From Bacilli bacterium (lineage in GTDB: Bacteria; Bacillota_I; Bacilli_A; RF39; UBA660): DNA of 5,113 bases. This document shows positions 1 through 5,113 of this stretch, one piece after another. The DNA lies in NCBI GenBank assembly GCA_024683115.1, contig JAIKYM010000068.1, positions 1-5,113 on the forward strand. The letters run 5' to 3'. The first letter of the stretch is position 1. The number at the start of each line of letters is the position of its first letter. Made by a program: the position numbers and the translations under genes. The notes under the pieces are model-generated. The model saw only the letters and a program-made list of their open reading frames with translations, made no database searches and was not told where the DNA came from.

Positions 1-234
1 ATCTGTAATCCAGCAAACTTTCTTAAATAACTTAGGTTTTTATTAACTATTTCTTTTATTTTTTCACTTATTTTATCAAGAAAAGACTGGATTAACATCT
101 GAAATGATTAGGGGAGCTAGAGATATAAAAGTCTTAAATGCAGATGAGTCTATTCTTGATAAAATAAGTGAAAAAATAAAAGAAATAGTTAATAAAAACC
201 TAAGTTATTTAAGAAAGTTTGCTGGATTACAGAT
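1..234. repeat. 88-nt near-perfect inverted repeat (probable contig-end fold-back)
   Basis: Bases 1-88 are the reverse complement of bases 147-234, with a single mismatch (83 against 152) and a 58-base spacer (89-146). The right arm lies inside an open ABC-transporter reading frame whose protein looks normal for the family. The left arm breaks that frame, with an in-frame stop at 44-46. The left arm is therefore the aberrant copy. A long hairpin exactly at the start of a sequence and within a conserved coding region is typical of a template-switch or assembly fold-back. A true genomic inverted duplication is possible but less likely. The symmetry could continue to the left of base 1, which cannot be seen. 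Confidence 0.93.
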
Positions 235-1216
235 GGCAATTGGTTCATGCAACGATTTGATATCATTCTTTTATATTGTGTTATCTGTTCAATTAAGATT
301 ATCATCAGTTATTACTACAGCATCTTTTGTAACTTTATATTATTATCGTGGAAGATCACATGGTTTATTAAATGATATAGCTAGTTTATTAAGTTATTTA
401 AAAGAGTTTAGATTATCATACGAAAGAGTAGATGAAATAATTGGTAATCATTTTGATAAAGAAAAATTTGGTAGAATAAAAGTAGATACATTAAAAGGTA
501 ATATTGAATTTAAAAATGTATCATTTGCTTATAATAAGAACACAAAAGTATTAGAAGATATAAGTTTTAAAATTAAAGCTAACCAAAAAGTTGCATTTGT
601 AGGCAAATCAGGATCTGGTAAATCTACAATACTAAGTTTAATTAGTAAACTGTATAAGGTTAATGATGGAGATATACTATTAGATGGTTATAACATAAAT
701 GACTTAACTAAGAATTCAATTAGAAATAACATGTCACTTATAACTCAAAATCCATATATATTTAATTTTTCTATAAAAGATAACTTCTTAGCAGTTAAAA
801 AAGATGCAACTTTAGATGAAATAAGAGAAGTATGTAAATTAGCTAAGATTGATGATTATATCATGTCATTACCTGAACAATATGATACTAAACTTGGTGA
901 AAATGGAGTAATATTTTCAGGTGGTCAAAGACAAAGACTTGCAATTGCTAGAGCACTATTACTTAAAACTGAAATTATATTATTTGATGAAGCAACATCT
1001 GCATTAGATAATGAAACGCAACAAGAAATAACTCAAGCAATAAATAACTTACAAGGTAAGTATACAATAGTTATAGTAGCTCATAGATTATCTACAATAA
1101 TTGACTGCGATAAAATATTTGTTGTCGACGATGGTAAGATAATTGCAGAAGGAACTCATAAAGAATTAATTAAGAAGAATAAATTCTACAAAGACTTATA
1201 TATGCAAGAACTTTAA
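104..1216 (+). CDS. ABC transporter, fused permease/ATP-binding protein (5'-truncated)
   Basis: This is the C-terminal part of an exporter-type ABC half-transporter, which uses ATP to move a substrate across the cytoplasmic membrane as a dimer. Counting from Met104, residues about 39-82 hold the last two membrane helices, and residues about 132-370 are a complete nucleotide-binding domain. The domain shows an aromatic A-loop at Tyr143, Walker A GKSGSGKST at 167-175, Q-loop Gln215, signature FSGGQ at 271-275, Walker B ending in DE at 295-296, D-loop SALD at 299-302 and switch His327. Met104 is not the native start. The codons at 86-103 read TGLTSE, which continues into the family-typical MIRGARDIKVLN, so coding sequence extends leftward until the fold-back repeat interrupts it. 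About 370 residues remain of the roughly 570-600 usual in the family, so the first four or so helices are missing. The substrate (drug, lipid or peptide) cannot be told from this part. No hairpin terminator follows it. Confidence 0.93.
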   Translation: MIRGARDIKVLNADESILDKISEKIKEIVNKNLSYLRKFAGLQMAIGSCNDLISFFYIVLSVQLRLSSVITTASFVTLYYYRGRSHGLLNDIASLLSYLKEFRLSYERVDEIIGNHFDKEKFGRIKVDTLKGNIEFKNVSFAYNKNTKVLEDISFKIKANQKVAFVGKSGSGKSTILSLISKLYKVNDGDILLDGYNINDLTKNSIRNNMSLITQNPYIFNFSIKDNFLAVKKDATLDEIREVCKLAKIDDYIMSLPEQYDTKLGENGVIFSGGQRQRLAIARALLLKTEIILFDEATSALDNETQQEITQAINNLQGKYTIVIVAHRLSTIIDCDKIFVVDDGKIIAEGTHKELIKKNKFYKDLYMQEL

Positions 1217-1221
1217 CTTAC

Positions 1222-1250
1222 TTGTTATAAATCATTATTTATACTATAAT
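1222..1250 (+). promoter_or_regulatory. Sigma-A-type promoter for engB
   Basis: TTGTTA at 1222-1227 and a perfect TATAAT at 1245-1250 are separated by 17 bases, the ideal housekeeping spacing. The predicted transcript start is near 1257, just before an AAAGGGG ribosome-binding site at 1261-1267 that sits 9 bases from the engB ATG. This suggests engB is transcribed independently of the ABC transporter gene upstream. Confidence 0.72.
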
Positions 1251-1276
1251 AATCTTATTGAAAGGGGCTTATTTTT

Positions 1277-1870
1277 ATGAAAATAGAAACAAGTAACTTG
1301 GAGATTGTAGCTGTAAGAGCTTCTCAATATCCTGAAGATAATAAAAATGAATTCTTATTATGTGGAAGATCAAATGTAGGTAAAAGTTCTTTTATAAATT
1401 CCTTATTAGGAAGAAAAAACTATGCACATACATCGTCTAAACCAGGTAAAACTCAAACATTAAACTTTTATCTTTGTAATGATACATTTTATTTAGTAGA
1501 TGTTCCTGGATATGGATATGCATCTGTATCTAAAGAACAACAAAGGAAATTTGGTTTAATGATTGAAGAATATATTAAAGTACGTAAGCAATTAAAAGCT
1601 GTATTCTTACTTATAGATTTCAGACATAAACCAGATCAAAATGATGTATTAATGTACAACTATTTAAAATATTATGAAATACCAACTATTATAGTTGCAA
1701 CTAAGTATGATAAGGTTAAAGAAAAAGATAAAGCAAAGAATGAAAAAGCATTAATTGAAACATTAAATGTACAAGACGAAGATAAAGTAGTATTATTCTC
1801 AGCTATAACGAAAAAAGGTAGAGAAGAAATATACAATATATTGTCAAATATGGTAGAAGTAGAAGATTAA
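1277..1870 (+). CDS. engB: Ribosome biogenesis GTPase EngB (YsxC/YihA)
   Basis: EngB is a small cytoplasmic TrmE-Era-EngA-EngB-Septin-like GTPase needed for late assembly of the 50S ribosomal subunit. It is usually essential in low-GC Gram-positive bacteria. The 197-residue product matches the family length of about 195-210. It shows G1 GRSNVGKSS at 30-38, the diagnostic switch I stretch SKPGKTQTLNFY at 54-65, G3 DVPGYG at 75-80, G4 TKYDK at 142-146 and G5 FSA at 174-176. There is one GTPase domain and no membrane segment. The start is supported by AAAGGGG at 1261-1267, 9 bases upstream, and by the MKIETSNLEIV beginning expected for the family. The gene has its own promoter, and its terminator begins inside the end of the coding region. 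In many Bacillota engB follows clpX or lon; here it follows an ABC transporter. Confidence 0.97.
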   Translation: MKIETSNLEIVAVRASQYPEDNKNEFLLCGRSNVGKSSFINSLLGRKNYAHTSSKPGKTQTLNFYLCNDTFYLVDVPGYGYASVSKEQQRKFGLMIEEYIKVRKQLKAVFLLIDFRHKPDQNDVLMYNYLKYYEIPTIIVATKYDKVKEKDKAKNEKALIETLNVQDEDKVVLFSAITKKGREEIYNILSNMVEVED

Positions 1871-1893
1871 TTAGTCTTCTATTTTTATTTTTA
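1860..1893 (+). terminator. Intrinsic terminator of engB
   Basis: AGAAGAT (1861-1867) pairs with GTCTTCT (1874-1880), including one G-U pair. A flanking T-A pair (1860/1881) lengthens the stem, and the 6-base loop is 1868-1873. The T-rich run ATTTTTATTTTTA (1881-1893) follows. The engB stop codon TAA lies in the loop, so the hairpin overlaps the gene end. The stem is AT-rich and the T-run is interrupted, so some read-through into the pilin gene is plausible. Confidence 0.7.
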
Positions 1894-1902
1894 TGATATA
1901 CT
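1894..1902 (+). promoter_or_regulatory. Possible extended -10 element before the pilin gene
   Basis: TGATATACT contains a TG-N-TATACT extended -10 motif with no recognisable -35 box. Its start site would fall near 1909, leaving a leader of only about 10 bases that begins at the AGGTG ribosome-binding site (1909-1913). The call is weak: transcription by read-through from engB is an alternative. Confidence 0.28.
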
Positions 1903-1918
1903 CATAATAGGTGATGAT

Positions 1919-2518
1919 ATGAAAAGAAACGGTTTCACATTAGTTGAAGTATTAGCTGTTATTGTCGTAATAGGATTAATACTTGTAATAACAATACCTA
2001 ACATAACTAAAATAAGTAAACAAACAAAGATGAAAGCATATGATACTAAAGTAGATTTAATTGAACATGCTGCAGTATTATATGGATTAGAGAATAAATC
2101 ATTAATAATTAAAGGACAAACTCCTCAAAATCAAGTATCTTCTACAGTTACAATAGTTACTGATAATAAAGGCAAAGTAACATCATTAAACTTTAACTAT
2201 AATAAAGCTTATAGTGCTATTGAAACTTTAAATTCTAATGAATATCGCGGTAACTATGTATTAATTAAAGATTTAGTAGAAGCTAATCAATTAAATTGGG
2301 ATAAAGAGAATCAGTGTCCTAATTGTACAACAACTAATAAAACTTACTACGATAACGTAGTTGTTAATCCAATGGATAATAGTATTATAAACGGATGTTA
2401 TGTATATATTTATTATAAAAATAACCAAGTTTATGCTCATTTTGATAGAGATTTATGTAATCAAACAAGTTCTTATCCAGGTTTTACTGGTAAACAATAT
2501 AACCCAGTTAATAATTAA
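1919..2518 (+). CDS. Type IV prepilin-like protein (N-terminal methylation motif)
   Basis: This 199-residue protein starts with a class III prepilin signal. A five-residue basic leader (MKRNG) is followed by the processing site G5|F6 and a hydrophobic helix, FTLVEVLAVIVVIGLILVI. Mature residue Glu5 is present (E10 in the precursor), as is the Pro22 kink (P27), both hallmarks of type IV pilins and pseudopilins. A prepilin peptidase would cut after G5 and methylate F6, and the product would be held in the membrane or assembled in a pilus-like fibre. The globular part has four cysteines (C133, C136, C160, C180), the first two as CPNC, so disulphides outside the cell are possible. AGGTG at 1909-1913, 5 bases before ATG, supports the start. 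No assembly ATPase, platform protein or peptidase gene is nearby, so it is an orphan in this window. Whether it is a major pilin, a minor pilin or a competence/secretion pseudopilin cannot be decided. Confidence 0.9.
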   Translation: MKRNGFTLVEVLAVIVVIGLILVITIPNITKISKQTKMKAYDTKVDLIEHAAVLYGLENKSLIIKGQTPQNQVSSTVTIVTDNKGKVTSLNFNYNKAYSAIETLNSNEYRGNYVLIKDLVEANQLNWDKENQCPNCTTTNKTYYDNVVVNPMDNSIINGCYVYIYYKNNQVYAHFDRDLCNQTSSYPGFTGKQYNPVNN

Positions 2519-2540
2519 GTGATAATTTATCACTTTTTTT
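2517..2540 (+). terminator. Intrinsic terminator of the pilin gene
   Basis: AAGTGAT (2517-2523) pairs perfectly with ATCACTT (2529-2535) around the loop AATTT. Two further A-T pairs could close the loop to one base. The uninterrupted T7 run at 2534-2540 follows. The first arm overlaps the last two bases of the pilin stop codon. This is a good rho-independent terminator despite its AT-rich stem. Confidence 0.8.
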
Positions 2541-2543
2541 ATG

Positions 2544-2557
2544 TCCAAATATTTGGA
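2544..2557. promoter_or_regulatory. 14-bp perfect palindrome, possible operator at the der promoter
   Basis: TCCAAATATTTGGA is identical to its reverse complement and shares bases 2553-2557 with the proposed -35 box of der. A dimeric repressor bound here would block RNA polymerase. No second copy was noticed elsewhere in the window. In such AT-rich DNA a chance palindrome is possible, so the operator role is inference. Confidence 0.35.
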
Positions 2558-2581
2558 AAATACGGAAAAATAATATATAAT
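2553..2581 (+). promoter_or_regulatory. Sigma-A-type promoter for the der operon
   Basis: TTGGAA at 2553-2558 and TATAAT at 2576-2581 are 17 bases apart. TATACT at 2581-2586 is an overlapping alternative -10. The transcript would start near 2588, just ahead of the strong AGGGAGG ribosome-binding site at 2596-2602. The site lies directly after the pilin terminator, as expected for the start of a new transcription unit. Confidence 0.68.
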
Positions 2582-2609
2582 ATACTTAGTTAAAAAGGGA
2601 GGAATATGC

Positions 2610-3938
2610 ATGAAAACTGTTTGTTTAGTTGGAAGACCTAATACAGGTAAATCTTCATTATTTAATAAACTAATAAGACAAAGAAAAGCAATTATCTCAG
2701 ACATGCCTGGTGTAACACGTGATAGACTATACGGACATGTAGAATATAATAATAAAGTTTTTTCTCTAATTGATACAGGTGGTATTGATTTAGAGAATGC
2801 AGACTTTAATGAAAATATAAAAATTCAGGCTGAAATTGGTATTGATGAAGCAGATATCATTCTTTTTGTTGTGGATGGAAGAGAAGATCTAACATTGAAT
2901 GATCAAGCAATCAATTCAATGCTAAGAAAGACAAATAAAAGAGTTATTTTAGTTATTAATAAAATAGATGCTCCTACTTTAGATGACAATATATTTAATT
3001 TCTATGAATTAGGTATTGAAGAAATGATTACTATCTCTGTAGAAAATAAGCGTAATATTGGTGCATTACTTGATATGATAACTAAAGATATGCCCGACTA
3101 TGAAGCACCTATAAATGATCATGTATGTAAGTTTTCTATTATTGGTAGACCTAATGTAGGTAAATCTTCATTAGTTAATGCTATCCTTGGTGAAGAGAAT
3201 AGACAAATCGTATCTAATGTAGCTGGTACTACAAGAGATTCTAATGATACAGAGTTTGTTTATGATCACCAAAAGTATATAGTTGTAGATACAGCAGGTA
3301 TGCGTAAAAAAGGTAAGATATATGAGAATATAGAAAAGTATTCTCTATTAAGAAGTTTACAAGCTATTGAGGAATCAGATGTTTGTGTTGTTGTAATATC
3401 TGCTGAAGAAGGTATTATTGAACATGATAAGCATATTGTTGAATATGCACTAGAAGCTCATAAATCTGTAGTACTTGTAGTAAATAAATGGGATGTAGTT
3501 GAAAATAAAGATGAAGCTATAAAAGAATGGAATAAGAAAATGAGAAATGAATTCCAATTTGTTCCATATGTACAAATTGTTTATCTATCAGCTTTAACTA
3601 AATCTAGAATACATACATTAATGCCTGCAATAATTAAGGCATATGATTCATATACTAAAGAAATACCAACAAGTATTATAAATGATGTAATAAGAGATGC
3701 TGCTAACTTACATGAAGCTCCATCTTATAGAAATAGAAGATTAAAGATATACTTTGTTAGACAAACTGAAGTATGTCCACCAAAATTTACTTTTAATGTA
3801 AATGATAAAGGATTAGTTCATTTCTCGTATTATAGATATCTTGAAAATAAAATAAGAGAATCTATTGATTTGGAAGGAACACCAATAATATTACAATTTA
3901 AAAACAAGAATGAGGATGATTATAATGAAGAAGAGTAA
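2610..3938 (+). CDS. der: Ribosome biogenesis GTPase Der (EngA)
   Basis: Der is a cytoplasmic double GTPase that binds and matures the 50S ribosomal subunit, and it is essential in most bacteria. The 442-residue product has the full architecture. GTPase domain 1 shows G1 GRPNTGKSS at 8-16, GVTRD at 34-38, DTGG at 55-58 and NKID at 117-120. Domain 2 shows GRPNVGKSS at 179-187, GTTRD at 206-210, DTAG at 227-230, NKWD at 292-295 and SAL at 327-329. A KH-like RNA-binding domain runs from about 350, with NRRLKIYF and YYRYLENKIRE. The G5 site of domain 1 is SVEN (143-146) where SA is common; this position varies in the family. The ATG at 2610 is chosen because AGGGAGG ends 7 bases upstream. The last eight residues (EDDYNEEE) form an acidic tail unlike the basic end of many Der proteins, and their codons also hold the ribosome-binding site and start of the next gene. 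Confidence 0.98.
   Translation: MKTVCLVGRPNTGKSSLFNKLIRQRKAIISDMPGVTRDRLYGHVEYNNKVFSLIDTGGIDLENADFNENIKIQAEIGIDEADIILFVVDGREDLTLNDQAINSMLRKTNKRVILVINKIDAPTLDDNIFNFYELGIEEMITISVENKRNIGALLDMITKDMPDYEAPINDHVCKFSIIGRPNVGKSSLVNAILGEENRQIVSNVAGTTRDSNDTEFVYDHQKYIVVDTAGMRKKGKIYENIEKYSLLRSLQAIEESDVCVVVISAEEGIIEHDKHIVEYALEAHKSVVLVVNKWDVVENKDEAIKEWNKKMRNEFQFVPYVQIVYLSALTKSRIHTLMPAIIKAYDSYTKEIPTSIINDVIRDAANLHEAPSYRNRRLKIYFVRQTEVCPPKFTFNVNDKGLVHFSYYRYLENKIRESIDLEGTPIILQFKNKNEDDYNEEE
3912..3916 (+). promoter_or_regulatory. Ribosome-binding site inside der that sets the downstream start
   Basis: GAGGA lies 8 bases before the ATG at 3925, which is ideal spacing. An earlier in-frame ATG at 3910 has only AAACAAGA before it. 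It would also add MRMII ahead of the normal MKKSN signal-anchor start. Translation therefore most likely begins at 3925. Confidence 0.78.
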
Positions 3939-4860
3939 TGTAATAATATCAGTTTTATGTGTAATAACTGCATTTGCTTTAATAGGTGTAACATTTTTAA
4001 TAATACATTCATATCACATGAAACAAGCTAATAAAGTTAATGAGGTATATGGTGTAATTAAATCAGTTAATGCAGATTCAATTGTTATTAAAGAATCAAA
4101 TACTGATAAAGAAACAACATATATGAAAGATTATGAAAATGATTATAAAGAAGGAGATTTAGTGGTTGTTAAAGTACAAGGTAATAGTATTAAGTCACAT
4201 CAAATAATTGTAGATAATTATTCAAATATGACTACTACAACGACTACTGTAGTTACTAATACAACAGTATCTACTACAACAGCACCTAATAATAATCCAG
4301 TTCAAACAACAACTACATCTAAAGCTAATGTTCCTAAAACAACTACAACATCTAAACCAACATCTAATGTAATAAAATCATCAGATGATACAGTTTTAGA
4401 GTATGTTAAAAATGAATATGATCAAGCACAATCAAATGATACTTCAGAAACATTTAAAGAAAAGGTTAAAAAAGGATTTATTACTATTGTAGACTTTATT
4501 TTCTATGATGGTGAAATCAAAGGAGTTAAATTTAAAGAATTAACTGCTAAAGGTAAAGCTAAAGTCATTTATTATGCTTTATTAATTGATTCAGGTATCG
4601 ATTCTAAATTTCCTGGATATAAATCTAAAATATCTGATAAATATAAAGATATTAAAGGAAAGTTAGTAGCTGAATTCCTTGAATTAAAATATGATATATG
4701 TACTAATTCTAAAGATGGATGTGCACAAGTAAAAGAGGACTTTGATTTCTTAAAGAAAGCACTAAGTTTAACTTGGGATGCAATAAAATCTTTCTTTGTA
4801 TATATTAAAGACTTATCTGTACCTAAAATAAAAGATTGGTATGAATCTTTTAGAGGTTGA
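3925..4860 (+). CDS. Uncharacterised single-pass membrane protein with Thr-rich linker
   Basis: I do not recognise a named function. The 311-residue protein (start at 3925) has a short basic N-terminus and one hydrophobic segment at about 6-27 (signal anchor, or an uncleaved signal peptide). Residues about 38-97 form a small beta-rich domain with the pattern YGVIKSV...IVIKE...KEGDLVVVKV, resembling an OB-like barrel. Residues about 103-147 are a Thr/Ser/Asn/Pro-rich low-complexity linker. Residues about 175-311 form a Lys-rich, mostly helical domain containing FYDGEIKGVKFKEL, IDSGID and a Cys pair at C259 and C266. The likely topology puts everything after the anchor outside the cell, with the linker as a stalk. 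The gene overlaps der by 14 bases, so the two are probably co-transcribed and translationally coupled. The next gene starts 1 base after its TGA stop. A role at the cell envelope is inference; no catalytic motif is visible. Confidence 0.88.
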   Translation: MKKSNVIISVLCVITAFALIGVTFLIIHSYHMKQANKVNEVYGVIKSVNADSIVIKESNTDKETTYMKDYENDYKEGDLVVVKVQGNSIKSHQIIVDNYSNMTTTTTTVVTNTTVSTTTAPNNNPVQTTTTSKANVPKTTTTSKPTSNVIKSSDDTVLEYVKNEYDQAQSNDTSETFKEKVKKGFITIVDFIFYDGEIKGVKFKELTAKGKAKVIYYALLIDSGIDSKFPGYKSKISDKYKDIKGKLVAEFLELKYDICTNSKDGCAQVKEDFDFLKKALSLTWDAIKSFFVYIKDLSVPKIKDWYESFRG

Positions 4861-4861
4861 G

Positions 4862-5113
4862 ATGATATTACTTAATAATGAAGTAGAAGTAATAATAACT
4901 AAGAAAGTAATGAAAAACATTTACTTTCGTATAAATGACGAAGGACAAATATCAGTTACTTGTCCTTTGTTTACACCAAAATTTGAAATAAATAGATTAT
5001 TAGATAAGAATAAAAAATCTCTTGAAAGAATGTATGAGAAGTATTTATTATCTAAAAATAAAAAAGAAAATATATTATATCTAGGCAATCAATTAAATTA
5101 TATTCAATATAAT
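4862..5113 (+). CDS. Probable YgjP/DUF45-family metallopeptidase, N-terminal part
   Basis: An open frame begins at ATG 4862 and runs without a stop to the window edge (84 residues). AGAGG at 4852-4856 lies 5 bases upstream, and the start is one base after the preceding stop, so it belongs to the der operon. The N-terminus has the layout of YgjP-like (DUF45, pfam01863, zincin-like) proteins. A beta-hairpin, IYFRINDEGQISVTCP, comes first. A basic helix, INRLLDKNKKSLERMYEKYL, sits where the family's helix with the conserved Lys/Trp region lies. Then comes ILYLGNQLNYIQY, matching the family's YLGK-type strand. The zinc-binding HExxH motif would lie beyond the window, so catalysis cannot be confirmed. 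The family's cellular role is poorly defined. Confidence 0.75.
   Translation, partial: MILLNNEVEVIITKKVMKNIYFRINDEGQISVTCPLFTPKFEINRLLDKNKKSLERMYEKYLLSKNKKENILYLGNQLNYIQYN

Noticed and set aside
1..103. Possible separate gene or regulatory leader before the ABC transporter
   Set aside because: Bases 1-88 are a reversed copy of 147-234, and 89-103 already reads as ABC-transporter coding sequence (GLTSE), so no independent feature is supported.
1205..1224. Possible terminator after the ABC transporter gene (CAAG...CTTG)
   Set aside because: Only four base pairs form, the adjoining bases do not pair, and no T-run follows; the bases instead overlap a good promoter for engB.
2606..2608. ATG four bases before the der start
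   Set aside because: It is in a different frame from der and only 3 bases from the AGGGAGG site, which is too close; the ATG at 2610 opens the conserved GTPase frame.
2453..2704. Open frame of 83 codons on the minus strand
   Set aside because: It lies opposite the end of the pilin gene, a terminator, the der promoter and the first G motif of der. It has no plausible ribosome-binding site and no recognisable domain, so it is a chance shadow of coding DNA.
4231..4368. ACA/ACT-rich stretch as a DNA tandem repeat or CRISPR-like array
   Set aside because: The units are irregular and explained by runs of Thr codons with Asn, Pro, Ser and Lys interruptions in a protein linker; there are no fixed-length repeats or spacers.
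104..5113. Alternative genetic code with TGA read as Trp
   Set aside because: TGG is used for Trp in conserved positions, and the TGA at 4858-4860 acts as a stop directly before a ribosome-supported start at 4862.

Overview
The window is a compact, AT-rich stretch of bacterial chromosome, with every gene on the + strand. Codon choice (AAA, ATA, TTA, AGA), strong AGGAGG-type Shine-Dalgarno sites and intrinsic terminators suggest a low-GC Bacillota/Bacilli relative, possibly one of the uncultured gut lineages near RF39 or Erysipelotrichia. That placement is inference. TGG encodes Trp (for example in the NKWD motif of Der), and the membrane protein at 3925-4860 ends in TGA. The standard bacterial code therefore fits, and a mycoplasma-type code is not supported.

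Layout: (1) 1-234 carries a near-perfect 88-nt inverted repeat. Its left arm is a reversed copy of ABC-transporter coding sequence, most simply explained as a fold-back artefact at a contig edge. (2) 104-1216 is the 3' part of an ABC exporter with half the membrane domain and a complete ATPase. (3) 1277-1870 is engB/ysxC, with its own promoter and a terminator starting at its stop codon. (4) 1919-2518 is a lone type IV prepilin-like protein, also followed by a terminator. (5) 2610-5113 is an operon: der; an uncharacterised membrane-anchored Thr-rich protein overlapping der by 14 nt; and, after a 1-nt gap, the start of a probable YgjP/DUF45-type metallopeptidase that runs off the window.

Functionally, EngB and Der are two housekeeping GTPases of 50S ribosome assembly, set about 0.7 kb apart around a surface-type pilin. 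The less understood part is the der-coupled pair: a single-pass protein with a small beta-rich domain, a Thr-rich stalk and a C-terminal domain I cannot assign, then the putative metallopeptidase. No mobile element, CRISPR array, tRNA or rRNA was seen. The longest gap between genes is 91 bp and holds a terminator, a palindrome and a promoter. I found no clear evidence of a new multi-gene system. The best leads are the unknown Thr-rich protein and the orphan pilin.
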